64,000 bases of DNA from assembly GCF_000482865.1 (NCBI RefSeq), contig NZ_AXWW01000018.1:79746-143745 (forward strand), written 5' to 3'. Origin of the DNA: Actinokineospora inagensis DSM 44258. Its GTDB lineage: Bacteria > Actinomycetota > Actinomycetes > Mycobacteriales > Pseudonocardiaceae. Of the stretch, positions 33,576 through 42,271 are shown in pieces (position 1 is the stretch's first letter; the number at the start of each line of letters is the position of its first letter). Under the pieces are notes generated by a model. That model worked only from the letters and a program-made list of their open reading frames with translations, ran no database searches and was not told the origin of the DNA. The position numbers were made by a program, and so were the translations under genes.

Positions 33576-33953
33576 ATGCAAGTCGTAGTGGGAACAGCGA
33601 TCGTCGGGGACCGGGGCCTCTTGGCGCAGGAACGCGCCTTCCCGCCGGAGACGGCCGGGAAGTGGGAAGTGCCAGGGGGACGGGTCGAGCCTGGGGAGAC
33701 AGAAGAAGAAGCGGTCCGCCGGGAGTGCTGGGAAGAGTTGGGCGTGACGGTCAAGGTCGGCGAGCGCGTAGGCCCGGACGTGCCGCTACACGGTGACTAC
33801 GTCCTACGGGTCTATGCCGCTCGAATCGTCGATGGTGAGCCGGTGGCCCGCGAACACAGATCCCTGCGGTGGTTGAACTCGACGGAGCTAACAGCGGTGG
33901 ACTGGCTACCGGCTGATTTGGTGCTGCTGCCAGCGCTGCGGGCATTGTTGTAG
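33576..33953 (+). CDS. Nudix hydrolase (MutT-like)
   Basis: 125 residues with a complete Nudix box, GGRVEPGETEEEAVRRECWEELGV (positions about 34-57, written here as one motif of G-x5-E-x7-REC-x-EELG type). The size and the WEVPGG / LRWL context resemble MutT-type (8-oxo-dGTP or CTP) pyrophosphohydrolases. It begins seven bases after the kinase stop and ends inside a terminator hairpin. Confidence 0.88.
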   Translation: MQVVVGTAIVGDRGLLAQERAFPPETAGKWEVPGGRVEPGETEEEAVRRECWEELGVTVKVGERVGPDVPLHGDYVLRVYAARIVDGEPVAREHRSLRWLNSTELTAVDWLPADLVLLPALRALL

Positions 33954-33982
33954 GGGCGTGCACGGCCGTTGCACGCCCCTAC
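33950..33982. terminator. bidirectional terminator after the Nudix gene
   Basis: Perfect 13-bp stem GTAGGGGCGTGCA (33950-33962) with TGCACGCCCCTAC (33970-33982), seven-base loop. The Nudix stop codon is inside the left arm. The remaining DNA to 34115 shows nothing recognised. Confidence 0.8.
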
Positions 33983-34115
33983 CACTCCTGAGCCGGTGCT
34001 CAGCCACCGCTCATGGTCCCGCGCCGACCGCCAACAAGGCGATTTCGTCGGCATGATGCCATGCTTCGTTCGCCTCAACGTTGAGCCCGACCCAGTGACT
34101 GTCCCTTGCGGACCG

Positions 34116-34568
34116 CTACATCGGCTCGGACGGAATCCCCGGCATACGCTCGCCCAGCTCCCATTCAACCGAGGTCGGTCGACTCCCCGTGGACAAAAAC
34201 TCCGCGAGCGCTGTGTACACAACGTCGATCGGAACAATGCTGCGAGGAGGTATACCCACTTCATAGAATCCTGCCAAGCGGGCATCCTCCCACTCGGTAT
34301 TCAAGCCGCGCGTCGGAGCCCAGAGGCTGAACCCTTTCCGCCAAGTCAGAACGCCCGTCTCATTGAACACACCGATCGTCAGACTCTCCTGCTGCTCCTC
34401 ACCTTCCGGATCGTCTTCACCGGCCCAGCGGCTTGCCAACTCCCATACCCACAGGACTTCCACCCCATGCTCATTAAGCTGCTTGACCGCAGCCAGCAGG
34501 TCCACCTCGGGCGGAAGATCGTCGACAGCGATCCATCCGCGCTCGAGTACTGGAGCCCAGTAACTCAT
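34116..34568 (-). CDS. Imm1-type immunity protein
   Basis: 150 residues, acidic, without signal peptide. The C-terminal pattern IPPRSIVPIDVVYTALAEFLSTGSRPTSVEW matches the Imm1 family ending (IP...V..A..EFL.TG.RP..V.W), here quoted in two parts: SIVPIDVVYTALAEFL and STGSRPTSVEW. ATG overlaps the toxin stop (ATGA), the usual toxin-immunity coupling. It should bind and block the deaminase toxin encoded just upstream. Codon usage is less G/C-biased than the neighbours, as is common for polymorphic toxin modules. Confidence 0.75.
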   Translation of the reverse strand: MSYWAPVLERGWIAVDDLPPEVDLLAAVKQLNEHGVEVLWVWELASRWAGEDDPEGEEQQESLTIGVFNETGVLTWRKGFSLWAPTRGLNTEWEDARLAGFYEVGIPPRSIVPIDVVYTALAEFLSTGSRPTSVEWELGERMPGIPSEPM

Positions 34569-35377
34569 CGAGTAGCCCTCCCGTGATATGTGTGCTTGAA
34601 TGGGTTACCTTGGGTGTCAGTGCCAAGGACTGTCAGCGTATACCCCTTGGGAAGAATCCGAGGAAGCGTGCCGTGACATCCGGGAGGGTAGGAGCCGGGC
34701 TGAGACCCGCATGGCGCGTTATTTATCACGACACAACCATCTTTTCGCTGCATCGCAACCTGCATGACCGCAACTTTGACCTCGACATGATTTCCGAGCC
34801 TATCGGCATTAGGGACACGGAGTTCCCGAATACGCTGAGCTGCTTGCTCCGCCCATGGATCGCGCCTCGTTGCGGTGACCTCACCGAAGTCCTTTCCGTC
34901 AAGCAGCACCCATCCGGTCATCGGCGGGGAGTTCGGCTGCCCCGTCCGCACTCGGGGCGGCATGAAGTCGTGATAGGGGATGGCCTCCTCGGGATACCGG
35001 TCGCCGTGCGTGTTGGGTTCCCCTTGGGGCTCCGGGGGTGGAGCCGTTCCGGGGGATGGCCGGTCACCGCTCGCACCGGCAGGCGGAGGGCCCGTGGACG
35101 AATCGGTAGGGGCAGTGGGTTGTCCGTGATGATCGGCTGCGGCGGAGACCGCCGTACTCGCCTGGGTCAGTGCCGCGTCGAGATCCCCGAGGTGGGACCT
35201 CGCGGCCCCCAATAGTCCGATGATCTGCTCGGACCGGGCAGAGTGGCCGAGGGCCGTCTGGACAGCTTGGGTCGTCTCGTCCAACCATCCGGTGAAGCGG
35301 TCAACAGCCGCTGACCCCGACGCCGCGATGGATCCGCCCAACTCGCGCAGGCGGCTCGCTTCGCTCTCGATGGACAC
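34565..35377 (-). CDS. polymorphic toxin with C-terminal DddA-like (SCP1.201) deaminase domain
   Basis: About 270 residues. Residues 1-85 are helical with a WXG100-like layout (single Trp in FTGWLDETT), then a Pro/Thr-rich linker (86-135), a short segment with YHDFMPPRVRTGQ, and a C-terminal deaminase fold. The catalytic motif is HVE (His197, Glu199), followed by VVINNAPC (Cys223) and a second ligand Cys234, then LPRILPKGYTLTV. This is the signature order of SCP1.201/DddA-type double-stranded-DNA cytosine deaminases. The WXG-like N-terminus suggests type VII secretion. The GTG at 35375-35377 is a tentative start with a weak ribosome binding site; an ATG 69 bases upstream has none. Confidence 0.78.
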   Translation of the reverse strand: MSIESEASRLRELGGSIAASGSAAVDRFTGWLDETTQAVQTALGHSARSEQIIGLLGAARSHLGDLDAALTQASTAVSAAADHHGQPTAPTDSSTGPPPAGASGDRPSPGTAPPPEPQGEPNTHGDRYPEEAIPYHDFMPPRVRTGQPNSPPMTGWVLLDGKDFGEVTATRRDPWAEQAAQRIRELRVPNADRLGNHVEVKVAVMQVAMQRKDGCVVINNAPCGSQPGSYPPGCHGTLPRILPKGYTLTVLGTDTQGNPFKHTYHGRATR

Positions 35378-35534
35378 ACACCAGGACTCTAACGAGTGGG
35401 TCTGACAGTACGCCGGGATCGCAGCACAGCCCGCTGGCGCAGGCATTCACAGGTCGACGCAAACGGTTCCGCGCCATCTACCTGCAAGGTGGCCAAGCAG
35501 TCGCCTGCGATGACCAGGGCGTGTCTATGTCACA

Positions 35535-36608
35535 TCACACGTTGAACCTGAATTCGACAATATCCCCGTCGGACATGGTGTAGTCCTTGCCCTCAATGCG
35601 GACCTTCCCCGCCGACTTCGCTGCGGCCATTGTTCCGGCCTCAACCAAGTCGTCGTAGGAAACGACCTCCGCCTTGATGAAGCCGCGTTCGAAGTCGGTG
35701 TGGATGACACCTGCGGCCTGTGGCGCGGTAGCCCCCTGTGGAATGGTCCACGCCCGGGATTCCTTGGGGCCCGCGGTCAGGTAGGTCTGCAGGCCGAGGG
35801 TGTGGAAGCCTGCGCGGGCGAGGGCGTTGAGGCCGGGTTCGGTTTGGCCGACCGACTCCAGCAGTTCCAGTCGGGATTCGGCGTCCAGTTCCAGTAGTTC
35901 CGCCTCGACCTTCGCGTCCAGGAAGACCGCGTCGGCGGGGGCTACCAGTTTGGTCAGTTCGTCGCGTCGGGCGGGGTCGCTGAGGATGGCTTCGTCGGCG
36001 TTGAAGACGTACAGGAACGGCTTGGTGGTGAGCAGGCTCAGTTCGCGCAGCAGGGAGACGTCCACGCCCGCGGAGAACAGGGTGCGGCCGCTGTTCAACA
36101 GGTCCCTGGCGGCGACGGCGGCTTCCAGGGTGGGGCGGGCCTCCTTGCGGGTGCGCGCCTCCTTCTCCAGCCGGGGCAGCGCCTTCTCCAGGGTCTGCAG
36201 GTCGGCAAGGATCAACTCCGTGTTGATCGTCTCGATGTCGGCGAGCGGGTCGACCACGCCGTCGACGTGGATGACGTCCGGGTCGTCGAAGACGCGGATG
36301 ACCTGGCAGATGGCGTTGGCCTCGCGGATGTTGGCGAGGAACTTGTTGCCGAGGCCCGCGCCCTCCGACGCGCCCTTCACGATGCCCGCGATGTCGACGA
36401 AGGACACCGTGGCCGGGACGACGCGCTCGGAGGCGAAGATCTCGGCGAGCCTGTCCAGCCGGGGGTCGGGCAGCGGGACGATCCCGACGTTCGGCTCGAT
36501 GGTGGCGAACGGGTAGTTCGCCGCGAGCACGTCGTTGTTCGTCAGGGCGTTGAACAGGGTGGACTTGCCGACGTTGGGCAGGCCGACGATCCCGAGGGTC
36601 AAACTCAC
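35535..36608 (-). CDS. ychF: redox-regulated ATPase/GTPase YchF (Obg family)
   Basis: 357 residues. P-loop GLPNVGKST (9-17), G3-like DIAGIVKGASEGAGLGN, coiled region with TLEKALPRLEKEARTRKEA, and a C-terminal TGS-like domain (RAWTIPQGATAPQAAGVIHTDFERGFIKAEV). YchF binds ribosomes and hydrolyses ATP. The start is GTG 36606-36608, directly before the conserved SLTLGIVGLP. Upstream in-frame sequence is intergenic. Orthologue of the gene beside ispH in mycobacteria. Confidence 0.95.
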   Translation of the reverse strand: MSLTLGIVGLPNVGKSTLFNALTNNDVLAANYPFATIEPNVGIVPLPDPRLDRLAEIFASERVVPATVSFVDIAGIVKGASEGAGLGNKFLANIREANAICQVIRVFDDPDVIHVDGVVDPLADIETINTELILADLQTLEKALPRLEKEARTRKEARPTLEAAVAARDLLNSGRTLFSAGVDVSLLRELSLLTTKPFLYVFNADEAILSDPARRDELTKLVAPADAVFLDAKVEAELLELDAESRLELLESVGQTEPGLNALARAGFHTLGLQTYLTAGPKESRAWTIPQGATAPQAAGVIHTDFERGFIKAEVVSYDDLVEAGTMAAAKSAGKVRIEGKDYTMSDGDIVEFRFNV

Positions 36609-36800
36609 GGTGCCTGAGTCTACGGACCCCCACCCCGGATGCCCGCGCCCGGCGCCCGGTGCGAAATAGTTACCAACACCGTTCCCAGTTGTGGCTACGG
36701 AACGCTGTGTGTCGTCCGCCAGACATACGCAGGAAATCCCCCATTCGATGGGTAACGCGCGGGCACTCTGCGACGATGCGTGTGCGCTGCGCACTAATAC
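36609..36800. promoter_or_regulatory. ychF/subtilase divergent promoter region
   Basis: Part of the 335-base gap 36609-36943. On the plus strand a perfect palindrome GTGCGCTGCGCAC (36782-36794) is directly followed by TAATAC (36795-36800), a likely -10 box. The palindrome is well placed for a repressor or activator of the subtilase gene. The rest is ordinary intergenic DNA serving ychF. Confidence 0.4.
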
Positions 36801-36806
36801 AGTGTG

Positions 36807-36926
36807 ATGAACCCAACCGGATTAGCCCAAATGGACGCTAGTCACCGGCATCCCCGCCAACAACACTCCGTGAGCGCCCCGCCGGCCACGGAGGGTCCGA
36901 CGGCGCGCACCCAGCTCACCCGCTGA
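36807..36926 (+). CDS. possible 39-residue leader ORF before the subtilase gene
   Basis: ATG lies six bases after TAATAC, so it could be translated as a leaderless ORF. It ends 17 bases before the subtilase ATG. The peptide is His/Pro/Gln-rich without a signal or membrane segment, and its third-position bias is weak. It may be a regulatory leader or merely an open frame. Confidence 0.3.
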   Translation: MNPTGLAQMDASHRHPRQQHSVSAPPATEGPTARTQLTR

Positions 36927-36943
36927 GGAAGAAGGAACGTGGG

Positions 36944-39900
36944 ATGAACCAACCCCCCAGGCGCCGCAGAGGCCGGGTCGCGATCGGACTGGTGGCCCTG
37001 ACCACCGCCGTCGCGGGCGCCGTGCTCGGCACTATCCCCACCGCGGTCGCGGCACCGAACACCGCGGCGGACACCCCTGCACCCGCCGACAGCGACGGTC
37101 TCGGCAAGCACGACCAAGAGCTGCTGAACAAGGCGCAGCAGGCGGGCAAGAAGACGGTCACCGTCCTCATCGCCACCGAGAAGCAAGGCACCGCCGCCGC
37201 CCACGTCGACGAGCTGTCGAAGGCGGGCGCGAAGGTCGAGTACCGGGACGACCAGATCGGCTACGTGCGCGCCGAGGTCCCCGTCGACAAGGTCGCCAAG
37301 GTCGCCAAGCTGCCCGGCGTCTCCGCGCTCGACCTGGACGAGAACGTCCCGCTGTCGGACCCGAAGCCCGAGGCAGCGAAGGACCCGTCCCCGCAGCCCG
37401 CGCCCGGCCCGACCACGCCGAACCACAACTCGTACATGCCGACCGGTGACACCGGCGCGTCGCAGTTCGTCGAGGAGCACCCGACCTGGGACGGCCGCGG
37501 CACCAGCGTCGCGATCGTGGACTCCGGCATCGACCTGGACCACCCCGCGCTGAAGACCACCACCACGGGCGAGCGCAAGATCACCGACTGGGTCACCTAC
37601 ACCGACCCCACGTTCACCAACGGCGTCAACAACGACGACGACCCGACGTGGATCCAGATGACCAAGACCACCACCGGCGCCGAGAACGGCCTGCCCAACG
37701 AGACCGGCACGCTGCGCTACGGCGTGTTCAACGAGCGCGACCCGCGCCTCGGCGGCGAGCTGGGCAACGACGTCAACCGGGACGGCAACCCGGCCGGTAG
37801 CTCCGGCCTGTTCGGCGTGCTGTGGAACCCGGCGACCAGCACCGTCTGGGTCGACGCGAACCAGAACGGCACCTTCGGCGACGACAAGCCGATGACCGAC
37901 TACAAGGTCCGCAACGACGTCGGCTACTTCGGCACGGACAACCCGGCGACGGCGATCAAGGAGTCCATGCCGTACGTCGTGCAGACCGACCCGGCCGACA
38001 ACGAGGTCAACATCGGCATCGTGTCCGGTGAGCACGGCACGCACGTGGCGGGCATCGTCGCGGGCAACCGCCTCTTCGGCGGCCAGATGACCGGCGCGGC
38101 CCCCGGCGCGAAGCTCGTGTCCGTCCGGGTCTGCCTGTTCATCACCGGCTGCACCAACCACGCGCTGCTCGAGGGCATGATCTACGCCGCCCGCGACGCC
38201 GGTGTGGACGTCATCAACATGTCGATCGGCGGCCTGCCGCAGCTCAACGACGCGAACAACGCGCGCGCGGAGCTGTACGACCGCCTTATCGACACCTACA
38301 ACGTGCAGATGTTCATCTCCGCGGGCAACGACGGCGCGGGCGAGAACACCGTGGGCGACCCGTCGGTGGCCACGAAGGTCATGTCCGTCGGCTCCTACAT
38401 CGCCCGTGACACCTGGAAGGCGAACTACGGGTCCGACTCGCTCAGCGACGACAACCTGCACCCGTTCTCCTCCCGCGGCCCGCGTGAGGACGGCGGCTTC
38501 AAGCCGGACATCATCGCCCCGGGTTCGGCCATCTCCACCGTGCCGACCTGGCAGCCGGGTGGCCCCGTCGTCGGCACTTACGACCTGCCGCCGGGTTACG
38601 CGATGCTCAACGGCACCTCTATGGCGTCCCCCCAGGCCACCGGTGCCGCCGCGTTGCTGGTGAGCGCCGCCAAGGCGAAGAACGTGTCGCACACCGCGGC
38701 GCAGATCCGCCTCGCGTTCCGCTCGACCGCGCGGTACCTGTCCAACGTGGGCGCGTACGAGCAGGGCAACGGCCTGATCGACACCCGCAAGGCGTGGAAC
38801 CTGCTGAAGAACAACCCGTCGATCACCGACATCTCGGCATCGGTCCCGGTCAACACCGCGCTGTCCAGCCTGCTCAAGACCCCGGGCGTGGGCATCGGCA
38901 TCAACGACCGCGAGGGCGTCAAGTCCGGTGACCGCTACACCCGCACCTACACGCTGAACCGCACCACCGGCCCGGACGCGCCGACCACGTACCAGGTCAA
39001 GTGGGTCGGCAACGACGGCACGTTCAGCTCGCCGTCGACGGTCACGCTGCCGAAGAACAGCGCGGTGCAGTTCACCGTCAACGTGAACGTCAAGGGCGCG
39101 GGCGTGCACTCGGCGATCATGAACCTGGACAGCCCGCTCACCTCGGGCATCGAGGGCCAGACGCTGAACACCGTCATCGCCGCCCAGGACTTCACCGCGG
39201 CGAACAACTACACCATCCGCAACTCCGGTGTCGTGGGCCGCAACGAGACGCAGTCGTTCTTCTTCCGCGTCCCGGCGAACACCCCGGCCTTCAAGCTGGA
39301 CCTGCAGGGCGGCGGCACCGCCGCGGGCGCCGGGCAACTGCGCTTCCTGCGCTTCCACCCGTACGGCTACCACCTCGAGGCCAACACCTCGACCAACTGC
39401 TACAACCCGCCGGTGGCCGGGTGCGACGGGGGCGACCCGAACAGCCGCACCCTGACCAACCCGTTCCCGGGTGTGTGGGAGGTCGTCGTCGAGTCCCGCC
39501 GCACCTCGGACGTCGCGCTCGCGCCGTACGTGCTGACCGCGTCGGTGCTCGGTGCGACCGTCGCGCCGAACCCGGACACGATCGCCTCGGCGACCGTGGG
39601 CTCCCCGGTGGCGCGCAGCTACACGCTGAGCAACCTGTACGGCTCCTTCAACGGCAGGGCCACCGGTACGGCTCTGGGCAGCGCCAAGCGCGCCACCCCG
39701 ACCATCGCCGACGGCACGAGCCAGCAGTACCAGATCAACGTCGCGCCGGGCTCGACCGCCCTGCGGGCGAAGATCGGCAGCGCCGCCGACCCGGGCGCCG
39801 ACCTCGACCTGTCCCTGTACAACTGTTCCTCCGGCAGTTGCGTGCTCGCCGGGCAGTCCGCGGGCGGCACGGCCGAGGAAGAGGTCAACATCGCCAACCC

Positions 39901-40183
39901 GGCGGCGGGCGTGTGGATCGCCCTCGTCGACGGCTACGCGGTTCCGGCGGGCACCACGACCTACAGCTACCTGGACGTCTTCCAGAACCCGGCGTACGGC
40001 GCGGTGAGCGTCACCGACGCCAACGCGAGCCGGGCCGCGGGCGCCCAGTGGACGGTGCAGGGTTCGGTCACCGCGAACCAGGCACCCGCCGCGGGTCGCG
40101 TGCTGCTGGGCAACGTCCAGGTCCGCAACGACGCGGACGTGCTCATCGGCACGGGTGATGTTGTGGTCCAATCGGTGTCATAA
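36944..40183 (+). CDS. secreted subtilisin-like serine protease (S8 family), multidomain
   Basis: 1079 residues. ATG preceded by AGGAAGAAGGA. Signal peptide with Arg-rich start (PPRRRRGRVAIGL) and cleavage near AVAAPN (about 36). Propeptide region about 45-135. Catalytic triad in IVDSGID (Asp193), GEHGTHVAG (His364) and NGTSMASP (Ser559). The insertion 210-350 before the His is unusually long (includes GELGNDVNRDG and DANQNG), characteristic of the tripeptidyl-peptidase II-like/S8 group. The C-terminal ~480 residues hold beta-rich domains and end without an anchor. Role: extracellular protein degradation. Transcription ends at a strong UUCG hairpin. Confidence 0.94.
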   Translation: MNQPPRRRRGRVAIGLVALTTAVAGAVLGTIPTAVAAPNTAADTPAPADSDGLGKHDQELLNKAQQAGKKTVTVLIATEKQGTAAAHVDELSKAGAKVEYRDDQIGYVRAEVPVDKVAKVAKLPGVSALDLDENVPLSDPKPEAAKDPSPQPAPGPTTPNHNSYMPTGDTGASQFVEEHPTWDGRGTSVAIVDSGIDLDHPALKTTTTGERKITDWVTYTDPTFTNGVNNDDDPTWIQMTKTTTGAENGLPNETGTLRYGVFNERDPRLGGELGNDVNRDGNPAGSSGLFGVLWNPATSTVWVDANQNGTFGDDKPMTDYKVRNDVGYFGTDNPATAIKESMPYVVQTDPADNEVNIGIVSGEHGTHVAGIVAGNRLFGGQMTGAAPGAKLVSVRVCLFITGCTNHALLEGMIYAARDAGVDVINMSIGGLPQLNDANNARAELYDRLIDTYNVQMFISAGNDGAGENTVGDPSVATKVMSVGSYIARDTWKANYGSDSLSDDNLHPFSSRGPREDGGFKPDIIAPGSAISTVPTWQPGGPVVGTYDLPPGYAMLNGTSMASPQATGAAALLVSAAKAKNVSHTAAQIRLAFRSTARYLSNVGAYEQGNGLIDTRKAWNLLKNNPSITDISASVPVNTALSSLLKTPGVGIGINDREGVKSGDRYTRTYTLNRTTGPDAPTTYQVKWVGNDGTFSSPSTVTLPKNSAVQFTVNVNVKGAGVHSAIMNLDSPLTSGIEGQTLNTVIAAQDFTAANNYTIRNSGVVGRNETQSFFFRVPANTPAFKLDLQGGGTAAGAGQLRFLRFHPYGYHLEANTSTNCYNPPVAGCDGGDPNSRTLTNPFPGVWEVVVESRRTSDVALAPYVLTASVLGATVAPNPDTIASATVGSPVARSYTLSNLYGSFNGRATGTALGSAKRATPTIADGTSQQYQINVAPGSTALRAKIGSAADPGADLDLSLYNCSSGSCVLAGQSAGGTAEEEVNIANPAAGVWIALVDGYAVPAGTTTYSYLDVFQNPAYGAVSVTDANASRAAGAQWTVQGSVTANQAPAAGRVLLGNVQVRNDADVLIGTGDVVVQSVS

Positions 40184-40212
40184 CCGAAACTGATTCCCTG
40201 CGGTAAAGCACG

Positions 40213-40249
40213 GGGGACCCGCCGTTCGCGGCGGGTCCCCTTGTTTTTG
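40213..40249 (+). terminator. intrinsic terminator of the subtilase gene
   Basis: GGGGACCCGCCG (40213-40224), TTCG tetraloop, CGGCGGGTCCCC (40229-40240), followed by TTGTTTTTG. A textbook rho-independent terminator, unusual in this window for having a T-tract. Confidence 0.95.
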
Positions 40250-40318
40250 TTGGTCCGTCCGGATGCAGATGTCTCTTTCCTGCCAGCCCTTAAGCACGCA
40301 CGCCGGCAGCATGGTCGG

Positions 40319-41782
40319 GTGTTGATCGACCCGGAGTTGGGATATCGCGCGGTCGTCTCCCGCGACGCGCGCTTCGACGGCCAGTTCTACCTCGCCGTGC
40401 GACCGACCGGGCTCTATTGCAGGCCGTCGTGCCCGACCATCGCGCCCCGGCGCCGCAACGCCGAGTTCTTCCCGACGGCGGCGGCGGCGCAGCAGGCCGG
40501 GTACCGCGCCTGCCGCCGCTGCCTGCCCGACATCGTCGCCGGTTCCCCGGAGTGGGACACCCGCGGCGACCTCGCGGGCCGGGCGATGCGGCTGATCATC
40601 GACGGGGTCGTGGAACGCGAGGGCGTCCCCGGCCTGGCCCGCCGGGTCGGCTACTCCGAGCGGCACCTGACCAGGGTGCTCACCGCGGAGCTGGGCGCGG
40701 GTCCGCTCGCGTTGGCCCGCGCGCACCGCGCGCACACCGCCCGGCTGCTGATCGAGACCACCACGATGTCGGTGTCGGACGTCGCGATCGCCTCGGGATT
40801 CGCCAGCGTCCGCCAGTTCAACGACACCATCCGCTCGGTGTTCGCCACCACCCCGTCCGAACTGCGCGTCGCCGCCCAACGCTCCGGCCGCGGCCGCCAC
40901 CACACCACCGCGGGCCGGATCCGGCTGCGCCTGCCCGTCCGCACCCCGTTCGACGCCGCCGGGATCCTGGCCTTCCTCGCCGCCCGCGCCATCCCCGGCG
41001 TCGAATCCGCCCGCCCCGGCCGCTACGCCCGCACCCTCCGCCTCCCGCACGGCTCGGCGACCGCGCACCTGCGCCCGGCGGGCACCCACGTCGAATGCAC
41101 CCTCCGCCTGGCCGACCTCAGAGACCTGGGCACAGCGGTGTCCCGCCTGCGCCGACTGTTCGACCTGGACGCCGACCCCGCCGCGATCGACGGCGTGCTG
41201 GCCGCCGACCCGGCGCTCGCGCCATCAGTGGCCGCCGTACCGGGAATCCGGGTACCGGGCAGTGTGGACGGAACCGAGACGATCGTGCGGGCCCTGCTGG
41301 GACAACAGGTCAGCGTCGCCGCCGCCCGCACCGCCGCCCGCCGCCTCACCGAGGCCGTCGGCGAACAACTCCCCGCCCCCGAAGGCGACCTCACCACCCT
41401 CTTCCCCTCCGCCGCCGCCGTCGCCGAACGCGCCTCGGAAATACTGACCGGCCCCGCCCGCCGCGTGGAAACAATCCGAACCATCTGCGCCGCAATCGCT
41501 TCCGGCGACATAGAACTCCACGTCGGCGTGGACGGAGAGGCGCTGCGAAGTCGCCTCCAGTCCTACCCCGGCATCGGCCCGTGGACAGCGGGCTACGTGG
41601 TCATGCGCCTCCTCGGCGACCCCGACGTCTTACTCCCGCAAGACCTGGCCCTCCGCAACGGCGCCCGAATCCTCGGTCTCCCCGCGAGCATGGAAACCCT
41701 CATCGAACACGGCCGCCGCTGGCGCCCCTGGCGCTCCTACGCGGGCATGCACCTGGTCCGCGCCGCAGGCCCCACAGTCTGA
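40319..41782 (+). CDS. bifunctional Ada-type regulator / AlkA 3-methyladenine DNA glycosylase
   Basis: 487 residues. The N-terminal Ada zinc domain has four Cys (Cys34, Cys38 in GLYCRPSCP; Cys65, Cys68 in ACRRCLP). An AraC-type HTH follows (about 85-180, SVSDVAIASGFASVRQFNDTI), then AlkA N-terminal fold and the HhH-GPD module (SYPGIGPWTAGYVVMRLLGD with catalytic Asp in LPQDLAL). It senses alkyl damage and excises alkylated bases. GTG 40319 was chosen because the family begins at DPELxYRAV; the frame is open upstream into the subtilase terminator. Confidence 0.92.
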   Translation: MLIDPELGYRAVVSRDARFDGQFYLAVRPTGLYCRPSCPTIAPRRRNAEFFPTAAAAQQAGYRACRRCLPDIVAGSPEWDTRGDLAGRAMRLIIDGVVEREGVPGLARRVGYSERHLTRVLTAELGAGPLALARAHRAHTARLLIETTTMSVSDVAIASGFASVRQFNDTIRSVFATTPSELRVAAQRSGRGRHHTTAGRIRLRLPVRTPFDAAGILAFLAARAIPGVESARPGRYARTLRLPHGSATAHLRPAGTHVECTLRLADLRDLGTAVSRLRRLFDLDADPAAIDGVLAADPALAPSVAAVPGIRVPGSVDGTETIVRALLGQQVSVAAARTAARRLTEAVGEQLPAPEGDLTTLFPSAAAVAERASEILTGPARRVETIRTICAAIASGDIELHVGVDGEALRSRLQSYPGIGPWTAGYVVMRLLGDPDVLLPQDLALRNGARILGLPASMETLIEHGRRWRPWRSYAGMHLVRAAGPTV

Positions 41783-41884
41783 CCCCGACATCGCCGCCCG
41801 TTCAGAGCAGCCCCCAATTCCAGCCTACCCGCCCACCCCGACATTCCCCCCATCTCCACCCTCCCCCGTGGACAACCCCCACAC

Positions 41885-42180
41885 ATGTGCACAACCACCC
41901 CACACCCTTCTCCCGACACGTGTGGATAACCAATCCACACCCGGCCGCCGATCGGTGTGGACTAGTTATCCACACCAATCGACGACGGGGTGCGAGCTAG
42001 TTACCCACACCCATTAGCGGTGGGTGTGGACTGGTTGCACACATTGATCGAGGGCGAGAGTGGGTCGATTATCCACACTGATCCACGCCGGGTTGTGAAT
42101 CGCTTGTCCCCCCTTGGCCGGCGAAGGATGTGGGGCGGTTATTCACATGGGGCCAGGGGATGTGGGCTGGTTGTCCACAT
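41885..42180. repeat. nine-unit array of DnaA-box-like palindromes, ~35-bp period
   Basis: Nine 21-base units begin at 41885, 41920, 41955, 41990, 42024, 42058, 42092, 42128 and 42160 (steps 35, 35, 35, 34, 34, 34, 36, 32). Each is a degenerate palindrome with arms close to GTGTGGA and TCCACAC around seven bases. Six half-sites equal or nearly equal a DnaA box: TGTGGATAA at 41921 (reverse), TTATCCACA at 41966 and 42069, TTACCCACA at 42001, TTATTCACA at 42139 and TTGTCCACA at 42171. The DNA between alkA and the array (41783-41884) is C-rich and holds nothing recognised. Confidence 0.85.
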
Positions 42181-42271
42181 GCGTGTAAGGCGTCCACTGG
42201 GTGGTGATGGAGGGGCGGGAATGTCGGGGTGAGTGGGTAGGCTGGATTCGGGGGCAGCTCAGCACAGTGGA

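Noticed and set aside
34565-35446. ATG 69 bases upstream as toxin start
   Set aside because: It lacks a ribosome binding site and would add a Cys/Pro-rich stretch unlike WXG-type N-termini.
36842-40171. 1109-codon open frame antisense to the subtilase gene
   Set aside because: It mirrors the G/C-biased frame of a gene with complete catalytic motifs, is Arg/Val/Gly-rich without any domain, and has no ribosome binding site. Similar long antisense frames over typA, sbcC, oppA and xseA were discarded for the same reason.
41885-42180. Possible CRISPR array
   Set aside because: Repeat units are degenerate palindromes, intervening segments are only ~14 bases and themselves related, and no cas gene is present.
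41885-42180. Chromosomal oriC
   Set aside because: DnaA-box-like sites are present, but no dnaA, dnaN, recF or rpmH flank the region and no A/T-rich unwinding element is seen.
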